Assembly: GCF_008636115.1 (NCBI RefSeq)
Contig: NZ_QLZD01000018.1
Coordinates: 38,318-102,317, forward strand
DNA: 64,000 nt
DNA from: Candidatus Tokpelaia sp.
GTDB lineage: Bacteria; Pseudomonadota; Alphaproteobacteria; Rhizobiales; Rhizobiaceae
Direction: 5' to 3'
Position 1 is the first letter of the stretch, and each line of letters begins with the position of its first letter. The translations under genes were made by a program, and so were the position numbers. The notes beneath the pieces were generated by a model. That model did no database searches and was not told the DNA's origin. It worked only from the letters and a program-made list of their open reading frames with translations. This document shows, one piece after another, positions 27,032 through 37,779 of the stretch.

Positions 27032-28018
27032 ATGCCTGACCGGTTAAATTTACCTGTTATCTGGCGCAGTGTTTGTCATAAGGTTTTGCCGGCTGTAATG
27101 CTTGGCTGCGCCCTTATTATCGGCGGCTGCTCGGGCAAAAATAAAAGCTCCGATGATTTTGTTGAAATGAAAGAGCCGCCAGATGTCCTCTACAATCAGG
27201 CTTTGGCCAATATGGACGCCGGCCGGCTGAAAGAGGCCTCCAAAAAATTTACCGCTATTGACCGCCAGTATCCTTATTCGGAGTGGGCGCGCAAGGCGCT
27301 GATTATGGGGGCCTATAATTATTACAAGCAGAAGAAATATACGGATTCCATCAATATGGCCAGGCGCTATATTGCGCTTTATCCGACATCTAATGAAACA
27401 GCCTATGCTTTTTATGTTATCGGGCTTGATTATTTCCGCCAGATACCTGATGTCAGCCATGATCAGGGGGATTCCGCCAAAGCGGCTGAGGCTTTGCAGG
27501 AGGTGGTGAACCGTTTCCCCAAATCGGAATATGTCGGCGATGCCAAAGCCAAAATCCGTTTTGCACGTGAGCAGATGGCCGGCAAGGACATGCAGGTCGG
27601 CCGCTATTATCTGGAGCGCCGCCAATATTTGGCTGCTATTAAACGCTTTCGCTATGTAGTGGAAAATTATTCCAATACGAATCAGGTAGAGGAGGCGCTT
27701 TACCGCCTGGTAGAGGCTAATTATGCCATGGGTATAGTCTCGGAGGCGCAGGCAGCAGCGCATGCTTTGGGGCAAAATTATCCCGAAAGCGTCTGGTATA
27801 AAATGGCCTATAAACTGTTGCAGAAAAAAGGCTTAAGCCCGAAAGAAGATAAGACCGGCTGGATTGCCAAAATTTTCGGTTCGCGCAAAGCCGATGAAAA
27901 AGAAGCAGGCCCTGTGACCCGGGGGCAGGATATTGCGCCTGATGCTGCTGTGCGCGGCAGTGCAAAAGCGGTGGCAACGGGCGGCAGGCAAAACGGAAAA
28001 GCAGGAAAAGGCCGGTAA
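27032..28018 (+). CDS. bamD: Outer membrane assembly lipoprotein BamD
   Basis: 328 residues from ATG 27032 after GCGGAG; the frame extends further upstream without good starts. BamD is the essential lipoprotein of the BAM complex that inserts beta-barrel proteins. The lipobox LIIGGC puts the lipidated Cys at position 33. TPR-like repeats follow: YNQALANMDAGRLKEASKKF at about 55-74, YPYSEWARKALIMGAYNYYK at about 80, then RRYIALYPTSNETAYAFYVI and YFRQIPDVSHDQ, typical of BamD. The C-terminus beyond about 270 is Lys/Ala/Gly-rich and disordered. It lies 259 bases after lpxC and before recN, as in other rhizobia. Confidence 0.93.
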   Translation: MPDRLNLPVIWRSVCHKVLPAVMLGCALIIGGCSGKNKSSDDFVEMKEPPDVLYNQALANMDAGRLKEASKKFTAIDRQYPYSEWARKALIMGAYNYYKQKKYTDSINMARRYIALYPTSNETAYAFYVIGLDYFRQIPDVSHDQGDSAKAAEALQEVVNRFPKSEYVGDAKAKIRFAREQMAGKDMQVGRYYLERRQYLAAIKRFRYVVENYSNTNQVEEALYRLVEANYAMGIVSEAQAAAHALGQNYPESVWYKMAYKLLQKKGLSPKEDKTGWIAKIFGSRKADEKEAGPVTRGQDIAPDAAVRGSAKAVATGGRQNGKAGKGR

Positions 28019-28253
28019 AAGCCCGGATAAGGGGCTGCTTGTCTGTTAAAGCTGTTATATGTGCTATATGCGCCGGCAGGGTTCTGGGCGTGTTGTGTCG
28101 TTTGGATAATTGCCTTGCTGCTGTGTTTCCCGCCGAGGTGTGATGCTGATGCTATAGCCGTGGCCGGCAGTGTGGCGGTGCCGCGCTTGCGGGTAAACGC
28201 TGTTGAGGCCGTAGCGGCTTGTCGCAATAGCGCAAGTAAAGTGATATGAGGTT

Positions 28254-29936
28254 ATGCTCGTTCAGCTTTCTATTCGTGATATTGTGCTTATTGACAGGCT
28301 TGAGATAAAATTCGGCAGCGGTTTATCTATTTTAACCGGAGAAACCGGGGCCGGTAAATCTGTTTTGCTGGATTCTCTGGTTTTGGCCCTGGGTGCGCGC
28401 GGTGATGCTTCTCTGGTGCGTCATGGGGCAGAGCAGGGGCAAATAGAGGCGGTTTTTGATGTGCCGCTGCACCACCCGGTGCGGCAGATTTTGCGTGATA
28501 ACGGGCTGGAAGATGATGGTGATATTATTTTGCGCCGCCTGCAATCGGCTGACGGCCGCTCACGCGTTTTTATCAATGATAAAATAGCCGGCCTTGCCGT
28601 TATGCGGGCTATTGGCAGCCAGTTGGTAGAAATTCACGGCCAGCACGCTGACCGTGCTTTTGCCGATATTGAAACGCATCGCGCTTTGCTGGACGCTTTT
28701 GGCAGCCTGCTGCCGCAAGTGGCGGTGCTTGGCCGTTTGCATCAGAGCTGGAAAGAGGCTGTACGGGCGCTGGCCGGGCAGCGGCAGAAAATGGCAGAAG
28801 CGGCAAGAGAAGCGGAATATTTGCGCAATAGCGCGGAGGAGCTGGCAAAACTGGCGCCGCAGGCGGGAGAAGAAGAAAGCCTGTCTGCTCGCCGCAGCCT
28901 GATGATGAAAGCAGAAAAAATCGCCGGTGATATTATAGAAGCAGGCGAGTTGTTGTCGGGTTCGCAATCGCCTGTGCCGGTTTTATCTAATCTGGTTCGC
29001 CGGCTGGAGCGGAAATCGGCAGAAGCGCAGGATTTGCTGGCGCCTGTTGTGCAGGCTTTGGATAAAGTTTTGCAGGCTCTGGCTGAAGCACAAGACCATA
29101 TTGAGACTGCCGGCCGCAGCCTGGATTTTGACCCGCAGGAAATGGAAAGAGTAGAAGAGCGCCTGTTCAGCTTGCGGGCAGCGGCGCGGAAATATGCGGT
29201 AGCGGTGGAGAATTTGCCGGCATTGCAGGCAAAAATGGCTGCTGATTTGCGCTTGCTGGAGGCGGGTGAAGAAAGCCTGCAACATTTGGAAAATGAGGCG
29301 GAAAAGGCTCGCTCTGCCTATGATAAAGCGGCAGAAATTTTGTCACAGCAACGGGCAATGGCGGCCGGACAATTAGAGCAGGCAGTGCAGGCGGAATTGC
29401 CGGCTCTGAAGCTGGAAGGCGCTGCTTTTCTTGTCAATCGGCAGGTGGATCAGGAAAATCGCCGCGCCGAGGGTATTGATAATGTGGAATTTCAGGTGCA
29501 AACCAATCCCGGCACCAGAGCCGGGCCGATGATGAAAACTGCCTCAGGTGGGGAATTATCGCGTTTTTTGCTGGCGCTGAAAGTGGTTGTGGCTGAAAAA
29601 ACATCAGCTCCTACCCTGGTATTTGATGAAATTGATACGGGCGTTGGCGGCGCGGTGGCCGATGCTATTGGCAAAAGGCTGCAAAAATTATCGAGCCGGG
29701 TGCAGGTTTTGGCCATAACGCATGCACCGCAAGTGGCTGCCCGGGCTGATGCGCATTTTCTCATTAACAAGGCAGAGCAGCCGGTGCCCAATTCAGGCAA
29801 AAAAGGCCGGCTTGCCACGCAAATCCGGCTAATGGCGGTGCCGGAGCGGCAGGAAGAAATTGCCCGTATGCTGGCGGGAGAACATATTACTGACGAAGCG
29901 CGCGCCGCCGCAGAAAAATTGCTGGCGGCAAAATAG
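28254..29936 (+). CDS. recN: DNA repair protein RecN
   Basis: 560 residues. SMC-like ATPase acting in double-strand break repair. The Walker A loop LTGETGAGKSVLLDSL lies at about 28-43. A Q-loop region with IHGQHADRAF lies at about 124. A coiled coil spans about 155-370 (long Glu/Ala/Arg/Gln stretches). The ABC signature SGGELSRFLLALKVV lies at about 431-445 and Walker B LVFDEIDTGVGG at about 458-469, then ITHAPQVAARAD. The length matches the family. ATG 28254 follows ATGAGG. The 235-base gap before it shows nothing convincing. Confidence 0.96.
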   Translation: MLVQLSIRDIVLIDRLEIKFGSGLSILTGETGAGKSVLLDSLVLALGARGDASLVRHGAEQGQIEAVFDVPLHHPVRQILRDNGLEDDGDIILRRLQSADGRSRVFINDKIAGLAVMRAIGSQLVEIHGQHADRAFADIETHRALLDAFGSLLPQVAVLGRLHQSWKEAVRALAGQRQKMAEAAREAEYLRNSAEELAKLAPQAGEEESLSARRSLMMKAEKIAGDIIEAGELLSGSQSPVPVLSNLVRRLERKSAEAQDLLAPVVQALDKVLQALAEAQDHIETAGRSLDFDPQEMERVEERLFSLRAAARKYAVAVENLPALQAKMAADLRLLEAGEESLQHLENEAEKARSAYDKAAEILSQQRAMAAGQLEQAVQAELPALKLEGAAFLVNRQVDQENRRAEGIDNVEFQVQTNPGTRAGPMMKTASGGELSRFLLALKVVVAEKTSAPTLVFDEIDTGVGGAVADAIGKRLQKLSSRVQVLAITHAPQVAARADAHFLINKAEQPVPNSGKKGRLATQIRLMAVPERQEEIARMLAGEHITDEARAAAEKLLAAK

Positions 29937-30134
29937 CCGGGAGTAAAGCCGCCAGACAAGCCGGGGATAGCTTAAAACCGGCCTGGCGGGTTGTCTGCCG
30001 GCGTGAATGGGCGTATTTTGGCCGCAATCCGGCGTAATCTGGCGCGTGAGCCGGCTTTTATGCCGGTTTCCCGGCCAGGTTTGGCGCATATCTGCCCCAG
30101 GCCGGGCAGCGGGTGTGTGAGCTTGGAGAATATC

Positions 30135-30163
30135 TTGCTTGCCCGGGGCAAATATGCTATAAA
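30135..30163 (+). promoter_or_regulatory. Promoter of the split ligA pair
   Basis: TTGCTT (30135-30140) and TATAAA (30158-30163) are 17 bases apart, and TGC immediately before the -10 makes it an extended -10. The predicted start is near 30170, about 40 bases before the small domain Ia ORF. Confidence 0.65.
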
Positions 30164-30208
30164 TGGAAACCGTATATACTGCCTTGATTTCACGGAAAGG
30201 CCTTCGCT

Positions 30209-30418
30209 ATGACACGACTGCACTATTTGGCCAAAGAAATTGCCCGCCATGATACGCTCTATCACGGGCAGGATAATCCTGAAATTTCTGATGCGGAATA
30301 TGATGCCCTGCGCCGTGAATATGCTGATTTGCGCACCGCTTTTATGAAAGAGCGGTCGGCAGAATTCAAAGGTTTTGCCAGACGATTAGGCGCTATGGCA
30401 AAGAAAATTGCCGCCTGA
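30209..30418 (+). CDS. Stand-alone DNA ligase domain Ia (N-terminal fragment of LigA)
   Basis: 69 residues from ATG 30209, with GGAAAGG nine bases upstream and a good promoter. Residues about 7-45 match domain Ia of NAD-dependent ligases: [11 protein letters not shown], then [20 protein letters not shown]. In known LigA enzymes the Tyr-His pair, the Asp and the Tyr-Asp of this domain bind the NMN half of NAD+ and are needed for self-adenylation; all five are present. The last 25 residues ([20 protein letters not shown]) do not resemble LigA. The ligase body that follows at 30453 lacks this segment. Either the two act together as a split enzyme, or this is a relic of a rearrangement. Intact frame, promoter and ribosome site favour expression. 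Confidence 0.7.
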   Translation: MTRLHYLAKEIARHDTLYHGQDNPEISDAEYDALRREYADLRTAFMKERSAEFKGFARRLGAMAKKIAA

Positions 30419-30446
30419 GACGGTTTCCTTTTAGCGCCGGTGGTAG

Positions 30447-32693
<2,247 letters not shown>

Positions 32694-32741
32694 GCAGCAG
32701 GGGGCAGTGTAAGCAGTGCAAAAAATTTAAATAAAAATCGC

Positions 32742-33548
32742 ATGGCTTCTATCGAGGCTGTTTTAAATGATGCTTTGCAAATTCTGGAATCTTGTAAAAA
32801 TAAAACAGCTTCCAGTTTTTGCCGTCAGGATATTGCTAAACTTGTTAAAAGTTTAGAGAAAAAACATTTTTCGTCTGGAATAAAAAGAGATAGTGCTGGA
32901 ATTGATACCGCTTCAGAAGCATTTAAAAGGAAATTAAAAAATAATTACAGGAACTCTGAAGATAGAGTTTTATATAATTTTCTGCAAACTTATATTCTGG
33001 GAGAACCGTTCCCGTTTAGCTGGCCTGTAGCAATTATAAAACAGGAAAGCCCGGATTTTGTTATAAAAGACAAGCATAAAACCATAGCGATAGAGTGCAC
33101 GCAGCTTATGAGCGATTTTGAAGCCGAACATTGCATTCCGTATCAGAGTGCGGTGATTGAGGCTTTTTGCCAAGGTGAACCGCCTCCGAATAAAAAGGAT
33201 TTTGGCATTGATGCAGACATAGGCCGAACAGGTAGAACTCTCCCCTTGACTGATGGTGTTATAAATATTTTCATACTGCCAAATAAAATTGATGCAACGG
33301 CAATTATAGCAAAAGCAAAAAAGCTGATAGAACAAAAAGAAAGCAAAGCCAAAACTTATAAAGCAAATGGTGATTTTGATGAAATATATTTGCTGATTTA
33401 TGTTAGAGGCATGAGTGCAGTGCAGATGGAAAAAATTGAAAAAGCGGTTAAAACTTCCGTTGCTGGTGCCTTCAATGCACTTATCTTTCTGAACCTCTCA
33501 GGCGCATATGAAATTGAAATTCATGCGCCTTATGACAGCCTGGCTTGA
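32742..33548 (+). CDS. AT-rich unknown protein with a nuclease-like motif
   Basis: 268 residues, clearly richer in A+T than its neighbours and with codon use to match, so probably acquired. No ribosome-binding site is evident before ATG 32742. The middle (about 108-127) reads ESPDFVI, eight residues, then IAIECTQ; this PDF...IEhT pattern resembles the acidic half of PD-(D/E)XK nuclease-like folds, but the usual ExK lysine is not visible. Around it are SEDRVLYNFLQTYILGE before, and a Lys-rich helix region (IIAKAKKLIEQKESKAK) after. It is on the ligA strand, 48 bases downstream. No methyltransferase or toxin partner is adjacent. I do not recognise the family; the nuclease idea is a weak inference. 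Confidence 0.7.
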   Translation: MASIEAVLNDALQILESCKNKTASSFCRQDIAKLVKSLEKKHFSSGIKRDSAGIDTASEAFKRKLKNNYRNSEDRVLYNFLQTYILGEPFPFSWPVAIIKQESPDFVIKDKHKTIAIECTQLMSDFEAEHCIPYQSAVIEAFCQGEPPPNKKDFGIDADIGRTGRTLPLTDGVINIFILPNKIDATAIIAKAKKLIEQKESKAKTYKANGDFDEIYLLIYVRGMSAVQMEKIEKAVKTSVAGAFNALIFLNLSGAYEIEIHAPYDSLA

Positions 33549-33752
33549 TGATGGCGCTTTGATGCGGCCGGTAACGGAATAAATCTGCTTGCTGTTTTGC
33601 CGGCTTGCTTTGCGGGATATTTTTTGTGATGATGGCGGGGTTTGCACTTTTTGCCATGGTTTCTTTGGCTCTATATGCGCCGCGTTTTCAGTATATTTAT
33701 TAAACCGCAATGAATATGGGCCTGAGCTTCTGCCCTGTTTAGAGTTATACAC

Positions 33753-34784
33753 ATGAAAAAAACAAAATATTCTGAAAAAAGCAATATTAAACTTATTAAA
33801 TCGGCGAAAGCCGCCGGCCCTGCGCCCAAGCCGGATAAAGACAGTATAATCTGCCCTGCTGCGGTAGAGAAACTGGAGGCAGAGGGTAAAACCCGTTATG
33901 GCCTGGGCATTATTCTGGTCATTATTGCGACCTTTATTTTCGCCTGGCAGGACGCGGTGACCAAAACGCTGGTAAACCATTATCCTATCAGTTTTATTGT
34001 GTTAATCCGCGGCTGGATATTTCTGGCTGCCGGGCTGGCCTTTCTGGCTTTTTCCGGCAGGGGCGGCATAAAAGCCAATATTAAAACCAAAAGGCCGGTC
34101 TTACAGGTTTTTCGCGGTTTGCTGGTGACATGCCAGTGGCTGGCGGCGGGGGTGGGCGTGCATTATCTGGGGCTGGCGGAATCTACCGCTCTTTATGAAG
34201 CCTATCCGCTGTTTGGCACCGTGCTGGCCATATTTATTTTGCATGAGCAAGTAGGCTGGCGGCGCATTTGCGGGGTTATTATCGGTTTTATCGGTATTCT
34301 TATTATGGTTCGCCCCGGAGCGGGGATAATGTCGGGCGGGGCGCTTTATGCTTTGGCCGGAGCGTTTATTTTTGCCGTTTATATGGTGCTGACCCGCTTG
34401 GTGGCCGGCTCAGATCAGCCGCCGACCTCGTTTTTTTATATGGGTGCCGTGCCGGCTGTCGTGATGACTCTGGCGGCGCCTTATGTCTGGGTGGATATGG
34501 CGGCAAAGGATATTTGGCTGTTTGCTTTATTGGGGCTTTTTGCTGTTTCGGCGCATTTTTGCATGATAAAAGCGCTCACTCTGGCGCCGGTAGCCATACT
34601 CCAGCCGTTTAATTATTTTCAGCTTGTCTGGTCAATTTTTGTCGGTTTGGCCGTTTTCGGCGATTTGCCTGATAAATATGTTTTTATCGGCGCGGCGCTG
34701 GTGGTGTTGAGCGGATTATTTGTGCTCTATCGCGGGCAGGTGCGCAAACCGCGTATTTTTGTTGAAGCCAAGGCTGATTCATGA
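33753..34784 (+). CDS. EamA-type (DMT superfamily) transporter, first copy
   Basis: 343 residues. Inner-membrane exporter of unknown metabolite. A 48-residue charged cytoplasmic tail is followed by ten membrane segments in two EamA repeats (about 50-185 and 195-335). Recognisable elements: FAWQDAVTKTLV in TM1, ESTALYEAYPLFGTVLAIFILHEQVGWRR at the end of repeat one, and VRPG, then ILQPFNYFQLVWSIFVG and YVFIGAALVVLSGLFVLYR at the end of repeat two. The next gene (34819) is a close paralogue, so the pair is a tandem duplication. The substrate cannot be read from the sequence. Confidence 0.85.
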   Translation: MKKTKYSEKSNIKLIKSAKAAGPAPKPDKDSIICPAAVEKLEAEGKTRYGLGIILVIIATFIFAWQDAVTKTLVNHYPISFIVLIRGWIFLAAGLAFLAFSGRGGIKANIKTKRPVLQVFRGLLVTCQWLAAGVGVHYLGLAESTALYEAYPLFGTVLAIFILHEQVGWRRICGVIIGFIGILIMVRPGAGIMSGGALYALAGAFIFAVYMVLTRLVAGSDQPPTSFFYMGAVPAVVMTLAAPYVWVDMAAKDIWLFALLGLFAVSAHFCMIKALTLAPVAILQPFNYFQLVWSIFVGLAVFGDLPDKYVFIGAALVVLSGLFVLYRGQVRKPRIFVEAKADS

Positions 34785-34818
34785 CCAAAAGCAGCCGGAG
34801 CAAATATAAGGAAGCAGT

Positions 34819-35874
34819 ATGGCGGCAGCAGATAACAGGCCGGGCGGCAAAAATATGCACCGCCGCTTAGGGGCGGCGGCGGCGCGCCTGGCGCGCCTGT
34901 TGGCGCATAAAGGACGCGTGCCGGCAAAAGCGGCGGCGGCGGCACCGGTGCGGCAGGCAGAAATGGCGGTTGAGGCGGCAACCGGCAATCTCGATACAGG
35001 CCGGCTTGGCTGGGGTATTGCTTTTCTGGTAACCGGCACTTTTATGTTTGCCCTGCAAGATGCTGCCACCAAAAGCCTGGTGAGCAGCTATCCGATCAGC
35101 TTTATTATTATGACGCGCTGTTTTGCGCTGTTTATCGGCTCATTTTTGCTGTTATCAGCCTCACCCGGCGGGATAAAAGCCAATATTAAAACCAAAAAGC
35201 CGGTTTTGCAGTTTTTGCGCGGCGCTTTGGTGATGAGCCAATGGCTGCTGGCTGCTTATAGTATGCGTGAGCTGGGGCTGGGGGAAACAACGGCGCTTTA
35301 TGAGGCCTATCCGCTGTTTTGCACGATTCTGGCTGTGTTTATCCTGCATGAAACGATTGGCTGGCGGCGGATAGTCGGCCTGATTATCGGTTTTTGCGGT
35401 ATTTTGATAATGGTGCGTCCGGGTTTTGGCGCTGTCTCGCTCGGCACTTTATGTGCTTTAAGCGGTGCGCTTCTATTTGCCTTTTATGTGGTGCTGACCC
35501 GGCTGGTGGCAAATTATGATCAGCCGCAAACCTCATTTTTTTATATGGGATCCGTATCAGCGGCTTTGATGCTGCCGGCGCTGCCTTTTATCTGGACACA
35601 AATTGCCTGGGGAGATATTTGGCTGTTTGCGGCGCTGGGCCTGTTTTGTGTCAGTGCCCATTTTTGCATGATTAAAGCTTTGTCACTGGCGTCTGTTGCG
35701 GTGTTGCAGCCGTTTAATTATTCGCAGCTTATATGGTCTATTTTGATCGGCTTTATTGTTTTTGGCGATGTGCCTGACAAATATGTGTTTATCGGCGCCG
35801 GTCTGGTTGTGTTTAGCGGCCTGTTCGTTATTTTCCGCGGCCATATGCGCAAACCGCGCATTTTTGTTGAATAA
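34819..35874 (+). CDS. EamA-type (DMT superfamily) transporter, second copy
   Basis: 351 residues, 34 bases after its paralogue and colinear with it from FMFALQDAATKSLVSSYPIS onward. Ten membrane segments in two EamA repeats; shared blocks include IKANIKTKKPVLQFLRG, GETTALYEAYPLF and AVLQPFNYSQLIWSILIGF. The cytoplasmic tail (about 60 residues, Ala/Arg-rich) differs from that of the first copy, so the tails have diverged faster than the cores or come from different ends. Both end in a similar RKPRIFVE motif. They are probably co-transcribed. The substrate is unknown. Confidence 0.85.
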   Translation: MAAADNRPGGKNMHRRLGAAAARLARLLAHKGRVPAKAAAAAPVRQAEMAVEAATGNLDTGRLGWGIAFLVTGTFMFALQDAATKSLVSSYPISFIIMTRCFALFIGSFLLLSASPGGIKANIKTKKPVLQFLRGALVMSQWLLAAYSMRELGLGETTALYEAYPLFCTILAVFILHETIGWRRIVGLIIGFCGILIMVRPGFGAVSLGTLCALSGALLFAFYVVLTRLVANYDQPQTSFFYMGSVSAALMLPALPFIWTQIAWGDIWLFAALGLFCVSAHFCMIKALSLASVAVLQPFNYSQLIWSILIGFIVFGDVPDKYVFIGAGLVVFSGLFVIFRGHMRKPRIFVE

Positions 35875-36090
35875 AAGCGCCTGAACGCGGTGAAAAAGTC
35901 TGACAGGGGCGGTTGCCGCAAAATTGCTGTTGCAAAACCGGCAGGGCTGCCTTAAGGTCATAAACAGCAGAGGATTGTTGCGCCGGGCGGTGATGCGGCT
36001 ATGTTCGGCTGTTGGAATGCAGGCAGGAGCTGTTTGCCGCACCAGGCTTGTTTATTACACAATTTTGGGTCAGGCGGCGGGAGATTGAAT

Positions 36091-36765
36091 ATGCGTCACT
36101 TTCTGGATTTAACGAATCGCAAGCCGATTTTTTACGGCAGCAATCGTGTTGTTTATGTCCACCCGGAGGATCCGGATTTTTTCGTTAAAGTAGCGCGCCC
36201 GCGTGCCGTTAAAAATTATCTTGACAGAATTCCGAAATGGAAACGCCGCTTCAAAATTCTGGGTGGCGGTCTGCCGCAGAGTTTTCGTGAATTCAGAGAA
36301 TATATGCGTCTTAATTTGCCCGCGGCTCCGGTGCTGCCTTATATATTTGTTTCTGCGGGTTTTGTCGCGACATCAGAAGGCTGGGGACATGTGGTAAAAG
36401 CTGAACGCGGGGAAGACGGCAATTATGCGCCGACTCTGGCCTCAATCATTAATGAGCCGGGAAAATATGAAAAACCGCTGGCGGATTTCCTTAGCTGGGT
36501 GGTGGATACGCCGGCTGCTTTCACCAATCTGCAGCCGTGGAATCTTGTTCTCGCCCAAAGAGACGGCAAAAATCAGATTGTTTCTATTGACGGCCTTGGT
36601 GAGCGCTGCTTTATCCAGTTTCGCGCTTATTTCCCCTCTATCAATAAACGCAAAAATCGAAGAAGAGTGCGCAAGCTGCTGTGGCGGATAGAAGAATTGA
36701 AAGCCGGAAGAATTGGTGTTGAAGCGCAAGAAAAAATGAAAGGCACTGTAGCCTCTACGGTTTAA
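36091..36765 (+). CDS. YrbL-like protein (PhoP regulatory network family)
   Basis: 224 residues from ATG 36091, which follows GGCGGGAG; an earlier in-frame ATG at 36001 lacks such a site. YrbL proteins have a protein-kinase-like fold of unclear function. Visible family elements: RVVYVHPEDPDFFVKVARP (the first strands with the Lys), a helix FREFREYMRL, then SWVVDTPAAFTNLQPWNLVL in the place of the kinase catalytic loop, and IVSIDGLGERCFIQFR, which matches the DNIGE-like region. The C-terminal helix is rich in Lys and Arg. The gene stands alone after the EamA pair. The family call is by similarity to remembered YrbL and is moderately sure. Confidence 0.65.
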   Translation: MRHFLDLTNRKPIFYGSNRVVYVHPEDPDFFVKVARPRAVKNYLDRIPKWKRRFKILGGGLPQSFREFREYMRLNLPAAPVLPYIFVSAGFVATSEGWGHVVKAERGEDGNYAPTLASIINEPGKYEKPLADFLSWVVDTPAAFTNLQPWNLVLAQRDGKNQIVSIDGLGERCFIQFRAYFPSINKRKNRRRVRKLLWRIEELKAGRIGVEAQEKMKGTVASTV

Positions 36766-37007
36766 AAAATGCTAAACTCACGGCGTTTTGCCGGCGCGGT
36801 GAAGGCGGTGCCGTGTGGGGAGTAAAGGGCGCGCCTTGACCTCAGTGGGCGAGTGCGCTGGAGATAGAGCAGCAGGGTGCTCGGGTGAAGAGCGGTTTCC
36901 CTGTTATTTAAAAATCAGCCGGCTCGCTATTGTGAAGAATGCCTTGGGTGTAGCCTGCCACGCGGTTTTGGAATCCTTAAGCGGCAAAAAAGGCCGTTAA
37001 ACAGCCC
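36766..37007 (+). other. Gene-poor stretch
   Basis: Only short unconvincing frames. Together with 37008-37779 it makes a kilobase between yrbL and pepP that carries two tiny minus-strand ORFs and no recognisable conserved gene. Confidence 0.4.
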
Positions 37008-37313
37008 TCAAAGCCCATTTAAAAGCCCTTTATTAGCCTGCTCTTCAGAAACGGCAGAGATAGGCAGTTGCCCGTCTGTCTCTTGCGCTCGCTCAATAAT
37101 ATACGGAGCGGCTTGCCGCCGGGCTGCGGCTTCTGTATCAGCATCATATGCCTGGCCTGTGCGGCGCTCATTATGCCGTAAAACCCACGCGCCTAAACGG
37201 CCGTGCCGCAGCTTGAAACCGCCGCAATCAGCAATAAAAGCCGCCGCCTCTTGCCCGCAAAGCCCGCAGGCCGGCATTTCACCATGGTTGCTGTAAAGCG
37301 CATAAGTTCTCAT
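37008..37313 (-). CDS. Small hypothetical protein with a CxxC motif
   Basis: 101 residues. ATG 37313 follows CGGAGC on the minus strand. It starts MRTYALYSNHGEMPACGLCG; the CGLCG and a later Cys (IADCGGF) could bind a metal. The middle is Arg/Ala-rich and the end acidic. Its ATG overlaps the stop of the upstream 61-codon ORF as ATGA, so the two look like a small translationally coupled unit. Small zinc-ribbon-like proteins of this kind are frequent on phages and plasmids, but nothing else mobile is visible here. The function is unknown. Confidence 0.45.
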   Translation of the reverse strand: MRTYALYSNHGEMPACGLCGQEAAAFIADCGGFKLRHGRLGAWVLRHNERRTGQAYDADTEAAARRQAAPYIIERAQETDGQLPISAVSEEQANKGLLNGL

Positions 37314-37465
37314 TTTTTCTGCTCCGATAAGCTTTTATTATCGCTCTCGGAGTTAGCTCGCTTCCGCTTTTCAGAGCCAGCCTTTATTCGCGCTCTCCCG
37401 GGCTTCCCGTCACATTCCAGAAAAGCACTCACCCTTCGCCTTTTCTTAAGCGGCGATTCCCGCAT
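37310..37465 (-). CDS. Very small basic hypothetical protein
   Basis: 51 residues from ATG 37465 (a TTG at 37495 gives 61). It is very rich in Lys, Arg, Ser and Glu: KKRRRVSAFLECDGKPGRAR, then SEKRKRANSES. The GGGG before ATG is rather close. Its stop overlaps the start of the next ORF (37313) as ATGA. It may be a remnant of phage or plasmid origin. No family is recognised. Confidence 0.3.
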   Translation of the reverse strand: MRESPLKKRRRVSAFLECDGKPGRARIKAGSEKRKRANSESDNKSLSEQKK

Positions 37466-37779
37466 CTCCCCACTTATTCTAAAACTGTGTGTCAATTAAC
37501 CTTGGGCAGATTGTGGTGCCTTAAAGGCGCAACGGGTGCAATGTAAGGCGCAAGAGCATGTCATTGCCACGCTTTGGCGCTCTGTGTGGGTGCTCCAGGC
37601 CTATGAGGGCAAAGCGGCGCTCTCAGATACCGCTGCCGCTTTGCGAAATTGTGCGCCATTTTGCGCAATTATGGCGGGCAAAGTGCTCAAAGACCGGGGG
37701 AGTGATCCTTCTCTTTGTTTGTCTTTCATTCTTTTTGTCTTGCGGCTCCTTGCCCTTTTATTGCGCTGCTTTTCTCCCT

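Noticed and set aside
28061..28249. 62-codon frame before recN with a hydrophobic start
   Set aside because: It could pass for a signal peptide, but has no ribosome site and no recognisable mature part.
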